From Burkholderiales bacterium (GTDB taxonomy: Bacteria; Pseudomonadota; Gammaproteobacteria; Burkholderiales; Burkholderiaceae_C), in NCBI GenBank assembly GCA_003963075.1, contig RXJV01000150.1, positions 9,586 through 43,830 of the forward strand: 34,245 nt of DNA, in the 5' to 3' direction. Made by a program: the position numbers and the translations under genes. The notes beneath the pieces were generated by a model. The model made no database searches. It saw only the letters and a list, made by a program, of their open reading frames with translations, and was not told where the DNA came from. Shown in pieces: positions 25,236 through 34,245 of the stretch. Numbering within the stretch: the first letter of the stretch is position 1; each line of letters begins with the position of its first letter.

Positions 25236-27446
25236 ATGCAAGACTCGCCCGCCGACGACGACCTGCTTGAACTGCTCGACGAGCCCGAGCACACCGACGC
25301 GGAGCATCGCCCTCAGGACCGCCCCTGGCGGGTGCTGATCGTCGATGACGATGGTGACGTCCACAAGGCCACCGAGCTGGCCATGCAAGGCCTGACTGTC
25401 GAGGGCCAGCCCCTTGTTTTCCTGCACGCCTCATCTGCGGCTCAGGCGCGCCAGCTGCTTGCCAGCGAGGACGACCTCGCGGTCGTGCTGCTCGACGTCG
25501 TCATGGAGAGCGAGGATGCCGGCCTGCAGCTGGTTCGCCACATCCGCGAAGGCCTGCGCCTGAACGCCGTGCGCATCGTGCTGCGCACCGGTCAGCCCGG
25601 CTATGCGCCCGAGATCGAGACGGTGCAGGCCTATGACATCAACGACTACAAGACCAAGTCTGAGCTGACCCGCACCCGGCTCTACACGGTGCTGACCGCT
25701 GCGGTGCGTTCCTACCGCCAGATCTGTGCGCTGGAGGCCAACCGCCGTGGCCTGGAGATGATTGTCGAGAGCAGCACCTCGCTGTCGCGCATGCGCGGTC
25801 TGTCGCGCTTTGCCGAGGGCGTGGTCACCCAGCTCTGCGCCCTGCTGGGCATCCTGCCCGAGGGTCTGGTCTGCGCCCAGGTGGGCGGCGATGCCGGCGA
25901 TGAGGTGCGCATCATCGCCGCCGCCGGCCAATACAGCGGCCTCATCGACCGGCCGCTGTCCCAGGTCAAGATCGTCAATGTGCGCAACCGCCTGGAGCGT
26001 TGCCTGAGCGAGCACAGGAACCTCTACGACGACGGCACCTGCCTGTATTTCGGCATGGGTGAGGGGCGCGCGATGGCGGCGCTGGTCGATGTCGGCCGCG
26101 AGCTCAGCGATCTCGACCAGCAGTTGCTACGGGCCTTCTGCTCCAACATCGCGGTCGGCTTCGAGAACGTCGTGCTCTACAGCCAGCTGCTTGACCAGGC
26201 CTACAACGACCCGCTGCTGCGCCTGCCCAACCGCAACCGCTTCGTCGAGCTGCTCGACAAGAACCTGAAAGATCCCGCCGGTGTCACCCTCGCGCTGATC
26301 GACATCGACGACTTCTCCGACATCAACGACGCCTTCGGCCACCACTTCGGCGATCAGGTGCTGCAGGCCGTGGTGCACCGCCTGAGTGACATGCTGGGGC
26401 TGAGCACCGCAATGGCCCGCGTCGGTGCCGACACCTTTGGCGTGCTCGGCGAGCATGTCAAGGTCTGCCCCGAAACCGTCAGCGCCGTGTTCGGTGAGCC
26501 CTTTGTCGTGGCCGGAGAACGGCTGCAGCTGTCGGCCACCACCGGCCTGGTGCGCCTGGGGGAATCGCGGGCGATCGGCTCCGAATTGCTGCTTGACGCC
26601 CAGATCGCGCTCAAGCGCGCCAAACAGCAGCAGCGCGGCGCGTCGCAGTACTTCTCCGCCGCGATGGGCAGTGATGCCCGCGAGCGCTTCAAGCTGCTCA
26701 AGGGCCTGCGCGCCGGTTTCGAGGAGAACCGGCTCTTCGTGGTCTACCAGCCTCAGGTCGAGCTGGCCAGCGGCCGCGTGATCGGTGCCGAGGCGTTGCT
26801 GCGCTGGCGCACCGATGATGGCCGCTACATCGCGCCCGACCAGTTCATTCCGCTTGCCGAGCAAAGCGGCCTGATCATCCCGATCGGCGAGTTCGTCCTG
26901 CGCACGGCCTGCCATCAGCTCAAGAGACTGCAGGCCCTGGGCCACGCCGACTTCCGGATGGCCGTCAATGTGTCGATGGCGCAGTTCCGCCACCCACGCT
27001 TCCTGGACACCTTGTCCCGCGCGCTGAGCGATTCCGGCGTCGCCGGCCAGAACCTCGAACTCGAAATCACCGAGTCGATGGCCATGGACGATGCCGAACT
27101 CGTGCTGCGTGTGCTGGCCGGCATCAAGCGCCTGGGCTTCAGCGTCGCGATCGACGACTTTGGCACCGGCTTCTCCAGCTTGAGCCAGCTCCGCCAGCTG
27201 CAGGTCGACCGCCTGAAGATCGACCGCGCCTTCGTGCAGGAGGCCCAGTCTTCCACGGCCGGCTCGACCATCGCACAGATGGTCGTCAACCTCGGCCATG
27301 GCCTGGGCCTGACCGTCATCGCCGAAGGCATCGAGACCGAGGAGCAGCGCCAATACCTTATCGGCCTGGGCTGCCACGAAGGCCAGGGCTGGCTGTTCGC
27401 CAAGCCGATGCCGGTCGCCGAGTTGGAAGCCTTCTTGAGCCGTTAG
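25236..27446 (+). CDS. REC-DUF3369-GGDEF-EAL response regulator, probable c-di-GMP phosphodiesterase
   Basis: A 736-residue cytosolic signalling protein. Receiver domain about 30-160: acidic Asp37-Asp39, phospho-acceptor Asp87 (VVLLDVVMES), Thr119 and Lys139. DUF3369 domain about 165-315. GGDEF-like domain about 320-470, with the active motif degraded to GADTF (397-401), so diguanylate cyclase activity is unlikely; it may bind GTP as a regulator. EAL domain about 490-735 with all key parts: EALLRW (Glu519), NVS (Asn578), LELEITES (Glu610), DDFGTG (Asp640-641), KIDRAF (Lys661) and AEGIETEEQ (Glu697). It probably hydrolyses c-di-GMP when phosphorylated by an unseen kinase. No histidine kinase gene is adjacent. 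A weak promoter, GTGACA-18-TACGCT, lies at 25140-25169. ATG 25236 is used; a GTG at 25215 is possible. Confidence 0.93.
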   Translation: MQDSPADDDLLELLDEPEHTDAEHRPQDRPWRVLIVDDDGDVHKATELAMQGLTVEGQPLVFLHASSAAQARQLLASEDDLAVVLLDVVMESEDAGLQLVRHIREGLRLNAVRIVLRTGQPGYAPEIETVQAYDINDYKTKSELTRTRLYTVLTAAVRSYRQICALEANRRGLEMIVESSTSLSRMRGLSRFAEGVVTQLCALLGILPEGLVCAQVGGDAGDEVRIIAAAGQYSGLIDRPLSQVKIVNVRNRLERCLSEHRNLYDDGTCLYFGMGEGRAMAALVDVGRELSDLDQQLLRAFCSNIAVGFENVVLYSQLLDQAYNDPLLRLPNRNRFVELLDKNLKDPAGVTLALIDIDDFSDINDAFGHHFGDQVLQAVVHRLSDMLGLSTAMARVGADTFGVLGEHVKVCPETVSAVFGEPFVVAGERLQLSATTGLVRLGESRAIGSELLLDAQIALKRAKQQQRGASQYFSAAMGSDARERFKLLKGLRAGFEENRLFVVYQPQVELASGRVIGAEALLRWRTDDGRYIAPDQFIPLAEQSGLIIPIGEFVLRTACHQLKRLQALGHADFRMAVNVSMAQFRHPRFLDTLSRALSDSGVAGQNLELEITESMAMDDAELVLRVLAGIKRLGFSVAIDDFGTGFSSLSQLRQLQVDRLKIDRAFVQEAQSSTAGSTIAQMVVNLGHGLGLTVIAEGIETEEQRQYLIGLGCHEGQGWLFAKPMPVAELEAFLSR

Positions 27447-27502
27447 GCAGCGGTCCGGCGCTCCTACACTGCGTCGTCCCTTGACGACTGCCAGGAGCGT
27501 CC

Positions 27503-28720
27503 ATGAGTCTTGCCAAGATCCTCGTCGCCCAGGGCGGCGGGCCCACCGCCGTCATCAACCAGAGCCTGGTCGGCGTCGTGCTGGAAGCGCGGCGGCAGGC
27601 CGGTGTGGGCAAGGTCTATGGCGCGCGCCATGGCGTGCGCGGCATCGTCAACGAAGACTTCGTCGACCTCACGCAGGAGACCAGCCACAACCTCGAGCTG
27701 GTGGCCAACACGCCGGCGTCGGCGCTCGGCTCGACGCGCGACAAGCCCGATGCGGCCTACTGCCACGAGATCTTCACGGTGCTGCGGGCGCACGGCATCA
27801 CGCACTTCTTCTACATCGGCGGCAACGACTCGTCCGACACCGTGCGCATCGTGTCGGACGAGGCCCAGGCCGCCGGCTACCCGCTGCGCTGCATCCACAT
27901 CCCCAAGACCATCGACAACGACCTGGTCGGCAACGACCACACGCCCGGCTATGCCTCGGCCGCGCGCTTCGTCGCCCAGGCCTTTGCCGGCGCCAACCTC
28001 GACAACGCGGCCCTGCCCGGCGTCTACGTCGGCGTCGTGATGGGCCGCCACGCGGGCTTCCTGACCGCCGCGGCAGCCTTGGGCAAGAAGTTCGACGACG
28101 ACGGCCCCCACCTCGTCTATCTGCCCGAGCGCGCCTTCGACACCGAGCAGTTCCTGCGCGACGTCAAGGCCACGCACGAACGCTACGGCCGCTGCGTCAT
28201 CGCCGTCAGCGAGGGCATCCACGATGCGGCCGGCGCGCCCATGCTCGCCAAGCTCGCGGGCGAGCTCGAGCGCGACGCCCATGGCAATGTGCAGCTCAGC
28301 GGCACCGGCGCGCTGGCCGACCTGCTGTGCGAGGAGATCAAGGCCAAGCTCGGCATCAAGCGCGTGCGCGGCGACACCTTCGGCTATCTGCAGCGCAGCT
28401 TCCTGGGCTGCGTGAGCGACGTGGATGCCCGCGAAGCCCGCGAGGTCGGCGAGAAGGCCGTGCAGTACGCCTTCCACGGCGAGCAGGACGGTTCGGTTGC
28501 GATCAAGCGCACCGGCACCTACGCCGTCGACTACGAACTGCTGCCGCTGGCCGCCGTGGCAGGCAAGACGCGCACAATGGAAGACCACTTCATCAACGCC
28601 GCCGGCACCGACGTGACCGACGCCTTCCGCCTCTACCTGCGCCCGCTGCTGGGGTCGGGCATGCCGGATGCGTTCCGGCTGCGGCCGAACCCGGTGCCCA
28701 AGGTGCTGGGGCGCGGTTGA
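27503..28720 (+). CDS. pfp: Pyrophosphate-dependent 6-phosphofructokinase
   Basis: A 405-residue phosphofructokinase. The key selectivity residues point to pyrophosphate instead of ATP (EC 2.7.1.90): FYIGGNDSSDT carries Asp109 where ATP enzymes have Gly, and IPKTIDNDL has Lys135 where ATP enzymes have Gly. The TIDND motif holds the catalytic Asp138. Other features are AQGGGPTAVINQSL at the N-terminus and GVVMGRHAGFL in the middle. The PPi enzyme works reversibly, so it can serve glycolysis and gluconeogenesis. AGGAG lies five bases before ATG 27503. The gene follows the EAL gene by 56 bases and converges with the HD-GYP-like gene across a 24-base gap without an evident terminator. Confidence 0.95.
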   Translation: MSLAKILVAQGGGPTAVINQSLVGVVLEARRQAGVGKVYGARHGVRGIVNEDFVDLTQETSHNLELVANTPASALGSTRDKPDAAYCHEIFTVLRAHGITHFFYIGGNDSSDTVRIVSDEAQAAGYPLRCIHIPKTIDNDLVGNDHTPGYASAARFVAQAFAGANLDNAALPGVYVGVVMGRHAGFLTAAAALGKKFDDDGPHLVYLPERAFDTEQFLRDVKATHERYGRCVIAVSEGIHDAAGAPMLAKLAGELERDAHGNVQLSGTGALADLLCEEIKAKLGIKRVRGDTFGYLQRSFLGCVSDVDAREAREVGEKAVQYAFHGEQDGSVAIKRTGTYAVDYELLPLAAVAGKTRTMEDHFINAAGTDVTDAFRLYLRPLLGSGMPDAFRLRPNPVPKVLGRG

Positions 28721-28744
28721 GCCGGCGTTCGCGGCACTCGGCCC

Positions 28745-29872
28745 TCAGGCCGCCGCCGCGACCAGCAGTTTTTCAAGCCCCACCCGAACCTTGAGCCCGG
28801 CCAAGGGCACGACGCCCTGCACGCTGAACTCGGCCCGGGCGGTGTCGCGCCGCGCAGGCTCGGTGCGCAGCAGGCCGGAGCGGTCGGTCAGTACCGCCAC
28901 CACCGGCGTGTTGGCGCTCTCGCCGCGGCGCATCACCATGCCAGTCTCGCCGGAGCGCAGGCGCACCGCACAACCCGGCGGGTAGAGCCCGAACTCCTTG
29001 ATCAGCGCGGCTGTCAGCGGGTCGCCGCGGCCGTGCTGGTACTGCAGCCGCGCGGCCGCATCGGCCAGCAGCGGCTGTCGGTGGGCCCGCGCCGCGAATT
29101 TGGCGGTGAAGCTGTCCGCATGGTGCACCAGCAGGGCCACCTCCTGCACCTGGGTCAGCCGGCGCGGGTAGCCGCGGCCCTCGGGCTCCTCATGATGCTG
29201 GCGCACGGCCTCCAGCCATTCGGGGTCGGTGACCCCGGCCATCTCCAGCAGCGCTGCGCTGCGTTCGGGATGGGTCTCAATTTCTGCACGCTGCAGCGAG
29301 GTCAGCGGCGACACCTGGGTCACCAGCCGGTTCTGCAGTTCGGTCATCGACATATTCATCGTCAGCGCGGTGCGCAGCACGCAGCGCCGCTGCTCGGTCG
29401 ACCAGCCCAGCCGGCCCGCGGCCAGGCAGGCGGCCGTCGCGGTGTGCACCGCATGGCGGCTGGCATAGCCGCTGTTCAATACCGCGGAGGTGTCTGCCAG
29501 CACGGCCTGCAGGATGGCGAGGTCGGGGTCGCGCTCGATCAGGGCCAGCAGCGGGCGCGAGGCCTGGTCCAGCGATTGGGTGAAGTCCAGCGATGCCTTT
29601 GCGCGTAGCAACCGCGCCATCTCGCCCATGCTCTCTTCCCAGTAGGCCGGCAACTGCTCGGGCCTGGCCTGCTGGATGCGGCTGGAGCGGTCGACCATTT
29701 CGCGCATGTCGACGGTCGCCTCGCGCTCGATCAGCCGCTCAAGCTGTTCGAGGTCGTCGAACTGGTGGCCGCGCGCCAGCAGCAATCGGCCCTGCGGGTC
29801 GAAGATGCCATACGGCGTCGGCTTGCCGGGCGAGAAGCGATGGCGGTGAACGTGCAGCGGCTCGAAGTTCAT
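28745..29872 (-). CDS. Degenerate HD-GYP-like protein
   Basis: A 375-residue protein whose central part (about 130-265) aligns by eye with HD-GYP c-di-GMP phosphodiesterase domains. RHAVHTATAACLAAGRLG (His140) matches the first helix, and HPERSAALLE (His201) is kept. HHEEPEGRGYP (226-236) matches HHExxDGxGYP with Asp replaced by Glu. The defining HD pair, expected near residues 171-174, is absent: the segment reads ALTMNMSMTEL. The later ADxYDA motif reads ADSFTA. Metal binding is therefore doubtful, and it may be a c-di-GMP sensor or pseudo-enzyme. The N-terminal 120 residues are a separate domain (FDPQGRLLLARGHQF). The C-terminal part (about 290-365) resembles a small beta domain. ATG 29872 is preferred; a GTG at 29890 in frame is possible. 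A near-consensus promoter lies upstream. Confidence 0.82.
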   Translation of the reverse strand: MNFEPLHVHRHRFSPGKPTPYGIFDPQGRLLLARGHQFDDLEQLERLIEREATVDMREMVDRSSRIQQARPEQLPAYWEESMGEMARLLRAKASLDFTQSLDQASRPLLALIERDPDLAILQAVLADTSAVLNSGYASRHAVHTATAACLAAGRLGWSTEQRRCVLRTALTMNMSMTELQNRLVTQVSPLTSLQRAEIETHPERSAALLEMAGVTDPEWLEAVRQHHEEPEGRGYPRRLTQVQEVALLVHHADSFTAKFAARAHRQPLLADAAARLQYQHGRGDPLTAALIKEFGLYPPGCAVRLRSGETGMVMRRGESANTPVVAVLTDRSGLLRTEPARRDTARAEFSVQGVVPLAGLKVRVGLEKLLVAAAA

Positions 29873-29947
29873 GATTTCTGCCGGCAGCACCGGGCCTGCT
29901 CATGCAAGCACCGATGCCGTCCCAACACCTTGTTTTTGGTGGGGCGG

Positions 29948-29978
29948 ATTACAGCCGGCGGGGGGGTGGGGGTGTCAA
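29948..29978 (-). promoter_or_regulatory. Promoter of the HD-GYP-like gene with C-tract spacer
   Basis: On the - strand a perfect -35 TTGACA (29978-29973) and a good -10 TGTAAT (29953-29948) are separated by 19 bases. Twelve of the first 13 spacer bases are C (five C, one A, seven C). The start of transcription would be near 29941, giving a leader of about 70 bases. The spacer is two bases longer than the optimum. The 261-base gap 29873-30133 that contains it holds no other recognisable element. Confidence 0.5.
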
Positions 29979-30133
29979 TCGGGCAGAGCGGCGGCGCGTG
30001 AGAACTTGCACGCCGTCATGCGCATTGATGCGCCCGGGCCACAATTTCTGAGTGCCAGCCGCTGCGGCGAGCGCGCCGAGAACCCCGATGGATACGGGCC
30101 TGGGGCGCGCCCAGCTGGCGCGCGGCGCGGCCC

Positions 30134-31042
30134 TCAGGCCCCGCGCTTGGCGAGCAGGGCCCGCGCGACGCGCGATACCGGCTCGCGCCCGAGCACGCCG
30201 GAGATGAAGGCGCCGGCATCCACCAGGCGGTCCAGGTCGATGCCCGTCTCGATGCCCAGCCCATTGAGCAGGAACACCACGTCCTCGGTCGCGACATTGC
30301 CGGTTGCACCCTTGGCATAGGGGCAGCCGCCCAGGCCGGCCACGCTGGCGTGGAAGCTGTGCACGCCCAGCTCGAGGCTGGCATAGAGATTGGTCAGCGC
30401 CTGGCCATAGGTGTCGTGGAAATGGCCCGACACCTCGGCCAGCGGGAAGTGCTTCAGCGCCCGCTCCATGGCGGCCTGCACCCGGCGCGGCGTGCCGACG
30501 CCAATGGTGTCGGCGATATCGATCGCGTCCACGCCGAGGGCCTTCAGCGGCTTCACGACGGCCTCCACCTGGTCGGCCGTGATCTCGCCTTCGTAGGGGC
30601 AGCCTAAAGCGCAGGACAGCGCTGCGCGCACCTTCACGCCCGCGGCATGCGCGCCTTCGATGACCGGCGCAAAGCGCTCCAGGCTCTCGGCGATGGAGCA
30701 GTTGATGTTCTTCTGCGTGAAGGCTTCGCTCGCCGCGGTGAACACCAGGATCTCGTCGGGCTTGCTGGCCAGCGCCGGCTCCAGCCCCTTGAGGTTGGGC
30801 ACCAGCACGGAATAGCGAACCCCGCGCCGACGCTCGATCGCGGCCATCACGGCGGTGTTGTCGCCCATCTGCGGCACCCACTTGGGGCTGACGAAGCTGG
30901 TGACCTCGATCTCCTTGAGGCCGGCGTCCTGCAGCTTCGCAATCAGCTGCGCCTTGTGCTCGGTGGCAACATTGGCCTTCTCGTTCTGCAGGCCGTCGCG
31001 GGGGCCGACGTCGAGCAGTTTGACGTGGGTGGGAAGGGACAT
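30134..31042 (-). CDS. mvaB: Hydroxymethylglutaryl-CoA lyase
   Basis: A 302-residue HMG-CoA lyase (EC 4.1.3.4) that splits HMG-CoA into acetyl-CoA and acetoacetate, the last step of leucine and isovalerate breakdown. It has the catalytic LLDVGPRDGLQNEK, EVTSFVSPKWVPQMGD, the metal-binding SGHFHDTYGQAL (His-x-His) and the glycine-rich loop VAGLGGCPYAKGATGNVATED with the active-site Cys. Length is normal. It is the last gene of the - strand operon that contains mccA, whose product makes methylglutaconyl-CoA two steps earlier. Three bases separate it from the nucleotidyltransferase gene. The methylglutaconyl-CoA hydratase and mccB genes are not in the window and probably lie beyond its right edge. 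Confidence 0.97.
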   Translation of the reverse strand: MSLPTHVKLLDVGPRDGLQNEKANVATEHKAQLIAKLQDAGLKEIEVTSFVSPKWVPQMGDNTAVMAAIERRRGVRYSVLVPNLKGLEPALASKPDEILVFTAASEAFTQKNINCSIAESLERFAPVIEGAHAAGVKVRAALSCALGCPYEGEITADQVEAVVKPLKALGVDAIDIADTIGVGTPRRVQAAMERALKHFPLAEVSGHFHDTYGQALTNLYASLELGVHSFHASVAGLGGCPYAKGATGNVATEDVVFLLNGLGIETGIDLDRLVDAGAFISGVLGREPVSRVARALLAKRGA

Positions 31043-31045
31043 GGG

Positions 31046-31489
31046 TCAGCTCTTGTCGTCGAGCGCGTCCAGGTCTGCCAGGTCCTTCAGGCGACCCGTG
31101 GCACGCTTGTTCTGTTTGAAGTCGTCGAGCCCGATGAAGCTCAATGGGACGCCATCCACCGCGATGACCTCGCGCCGTGCGTGACAGTCGGCGAATTGCA
31201 CACCGTCGATGCCCATCAGGAGGTCGATGCGACGTGGGGGCTGGCCGAGCTGGATCACCGCATCCGGAGCGAAATCTGCGATGGACAGCCCCAGCGACTC
31301 GAAGCCGAAAGCGCGAAGCACCAACAGCAGACGCTCGATGTTGGCGTCGTTCCGGTCGAGCCAGAAGTCGATGTCTCCGGTGTAGCGAGGATGCCCATGC
31401 GCAGCGAGCGCGTAGCCGCCCACCACGAGGTAGTCAACGCCGTGCGCGTTGAGCAACTCGGCAAACTCTTTGAAGTCGGGGTTGAGCAT
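31046..31489 (-). CDS. Nucleotidyltransferase-fold protein (DUF6036-like)
   Basis: A 147-residue protein with the minimal nucleotidyltransferase core: VDYLVVGGYALAAHGHPRYTGDIDFWLD, i.e. the Gly24-Gly25 helix-capping pair followed by the Asp39-x-Asp41 metal site. It then has RLLLVLRAFGF, IDLLMGIDGVQFADC and a C-terminal LDDFKQNKRATGRLKDLADLDAL. This pattern is shared with AbiEii/MNT-type nucleotidyltransferases, many of which are toxins or antitoxins. The start at 31489 matches the family N-terminus (LNPDFKEFAELLNAHGV). It overlaps the upstream 65-residue gene by 56 bases and is three bases from the HMG-CoA lyase gene, so it is cotranscribed with catabolic genes. The acceptor (tRNA, protein or small molecule) is unknown. 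Confidence 0.85.
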   Translation of the reverse strand: MLNPDFKEFAELLNAHGVDYLVVGGYALAAHGHPRYTGDIDFWLDRNDANIERLLLVLRAFGFESLGLSIADFAPDAVIQLGQPPRRIDLLMGIDGVQFADCHARREVIAVDGVPLSFIGLDDFKQNKRATGRLKDLADLDALDDKS

Positions 31490-31631
31490 CGGGGTGTTCC
31501 GCCAAGCCTTCGTGCTGCAGGCGCAGGGTCTCGACCGCCGCCACACGCTCCGCCGCCGGGCGCGAGCGCCAGAACGCGAGGTCGTCCTGCGCCTGGCGTT
31601 GGCGAGTGGTGATGATCAATGTGCGTGGCAT
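31434..31631 (-). CDS. Small partner of the nucleotidyltransferase
   Basis: A 65-residue basic, helical protein. The core DDLAFWRSRPAAERVAAVETLR followed by PRLQRVCRVAQR matches a small family that I recall as repeatedly encoded just upstream of this type of nucleotidyltransferase. That recollection needs a search to confirm. Its 3' end overlaps the nucleotidyltransferase gene by 56 bases in a different frame, a strong form of coupling. It begins ten bases after the mccA stop. By analogy with two-gene nucleotidyltransferase modules it may be the antitoxin or a specificity partner, but no activity is known. Confidence 0.7.
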   Translation of the reverse strand: MPRTLIITTRQRQAQDDLAFWRSRPAAERVAAVETLRLQHEGLAEHPDAQPRLQRVCRVAQRARR

Positions 31632-31641
31632 GGCCGGATTG

Positions 31642-33624
<1,983 letters not shown>

Positions 33625-33719
33625 CTCGTCTTGTCTCCGGTCTCGTGAACCTTCTGCATGGGCTTGTTCTGTGCGGGCCAGGATCACCGCCGCTGATGAA
33701 GCCAGGCTGGACCAGGCGA

Positions 33720-33935
33720 CTAGCCCGGCTTGCCGTCCTGCAGGCGCTGGCGGCGTGCCTCGTAGTCGTCGTAGCTCGGGCCGTTGCGCTTCTCGCAGTC
33801 GCGGCGGTCCTGGCCATTGGCCACCGAAGCGCACTGCGCCAGCGCGGCGTCTTGCGCGTAGTCGTACAGCAGGCTGCACCCGGCCAGTGCCGAAACGGCC
33901 AGGGCGAGGAGGGAGGTGCGCAGGAAGTTGTGCAT
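33720..33935 (-). CDS. Small lipoprotein between bioB and mccA
   Basis: A 71-residue unrecognised protein. Residues 1-20 are a lipoprotein signal ending in the lipobox LAGC, with Cys20 as the lipid site. The mature part is about 50 residues, polar, with two Cys (CASVANGQDRRDC) and an ending RNGPSYDDYEARRQRLQDGKPG. The ATG at 33935 is one base from the bioB stop, so it is cotranscribed. No function can be assigned; it may simply travel with the operon. Confidence 0.8.
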   Translation of the reverse strand: MHNFLRTSLLALAVSALAGCSLLYDYAQDAALAQCASVANGQDRRDCEKRNGPSYDDYEARRQRLQDGKPG

Positions 33936-33936
33936 G

Positions 33937-34245
33937 TCAGTGCGTGCAGAGTTCAACTTTGGTGGCGGCATCCGTCGCCAAGCCCGACTCGGTGGCGCAG
34001 CGCATCCCCAGCCGCTCCAGCAGCGCGCGGTCCTTCTCGGCTTGCGGGTTGCTGGTGGTGAGCAGCTTGTCGCCATAGAACATGGAGTTGGCGCCGGCCA
34101 GGAAGCACAGCGCCTGCATGGTCTCGGGCATTTCCTCGCGGCCGGCCGAGAGGCGCACCATGGCGCGCGGCATCGTGATGCGGGCCACGGCGATGGTGCG
34201 GATGAACTCCAGCGGGTCCAGCGGCGCGGTGCCGGCCAGCGGCGT
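33937..34245 (-). CDS. bioB: Biotin synthase, C-terminal part (continues beyond the window)
   Basis: The last 102 residues of biotin synthase (EC 2.8.1.6), the radical SAM enzyme that inserts sulfur into dethiobiotin. The visible part reads [29 protein letters not shown], with the conserved Arg that coordinates the 2Fe-2S cluster, then [23 protein letters not shown], a BioB hallmark, and a short C-terminal extension. The radical SAM CxxxCxxC motif lies outside. The reading frame is open to the window edge. Being directly upstream of a biotin-dependent carboxylase gene suggests joint expression of enzyme and cofactor supply. Confidence 0.96.
   Translation of the reverse strand, partial: TPLAGTAPLDPLEFIRTIAVARITMPRAMVRLSAGREEMPETMQALCFLAGANSMFYGDKLLTTSNPQAEKDRALLERLGMRCATESGLATDAATKVELCTH

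Noticed and set aside
29873-30133. Possible + strand gene in the gap before HMG-CoA lyase
   Set aside because: The open frame at 29871-30320 runs antisense into HMG-CoA lyase and has no ribosome site or recognisable motif.
33645-34061. Hydrophobic + strand open frame opposite the small lipoprotein and bioB
   Set aside because: It is antisense to the conserved BioB C-terminus, and its hydrophobic run arises from the complement of Ala/Arg-rich codons.

Overview
The window is a stretch of GC-rich bacterial chromosome. Gene content and protein style point to a betaproteobacterium of the order Burkholderiales, in the Rubrivivax/Roseateles/Leptothrix neighbourhood. The signs are a cphA/cphA' pair, pyrophosphate-type phosphofructokinase, MaeB, and a biotin/methylcrotonyl-CoA carboxylase operon. 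No rRNA, tRNA, CRISPR, transposase or prophage gene was seen, coding density is very high, and no gap exceeds about 300 bases. The species assignment is inference from reading, not from a search.

Layout. (1) 1-2523: a small lipoprotein, a secreted DUF2807 repeat protein, and azlC-azlD, a branched-chain amino-acid exporter pair. (2) 2591-10189: central carbon enzymes pgk, maeB and pyk, interrupted by a frameshifted secreted M20 peptidase and an EamA-family transporter. (3) 10218-13762: four envelope-glycan genes in two convergent pairs: an ArnC-like glycosyltransferase plus a YdjC/ChbG-type deacetylase on +, and GtrA plus an ArnT-like transferase on -. Together they look like a lipid A amino-sugar module of the Nax/Lgm type. 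(4) 14002-21577: a divergent cyanophycin locus. The - strand carries a cphA paralogue with a ruined Mur-ligase P-loop followed by a complete cphA. The + strand carries an ABC exporter with an extra N-terminal domain, translationally coupled to a DUF1854 protein. (5) 21603-25107: bfr and bfd diverging around a Fur-like site, a cold-shock protein, and a YgiQ-type radical SAM protein. (6) 25236-29872: a REC-DUF3369-GGDEF-EAL protein with a degenerate GGDEF site, pfp, and a degenerate HD-GYP-like protein. The last is preceded by a near-consensus promoter whose spacer is an almost pure C tract. (7) 30134-34245, - strand: bioB (partial), a small lipoprotein, mccA, a 65-residue ORF overlapping a nucleotidyltransferase gene, and HMG-CoA lyase, i.e. 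the end of leucine/isovalerate catabolism with its biotin supply.

How they fit together. Pfp, Pgk, Pyk and MaeB form the glycolytic/anaplerotic backbone, although they are not one operon. MccA and HMG-CoA lyase turn methylcrotonyl-CoA into acetyl-CoA and acetoacetate, and BioB makes the cofactor MccA needs. The cyanophycin genes store nitrogen as an Asp-Arg polymer. The least understood parts are the exporter and DUF1854 protein tied to cyanophycin, the P-loop-less CphA paralogue, the ORF/nucleotidyltransferase pair inserted in the catabolic operon, and the possibly phase-variable promoter of the HD-GYP-like gene.
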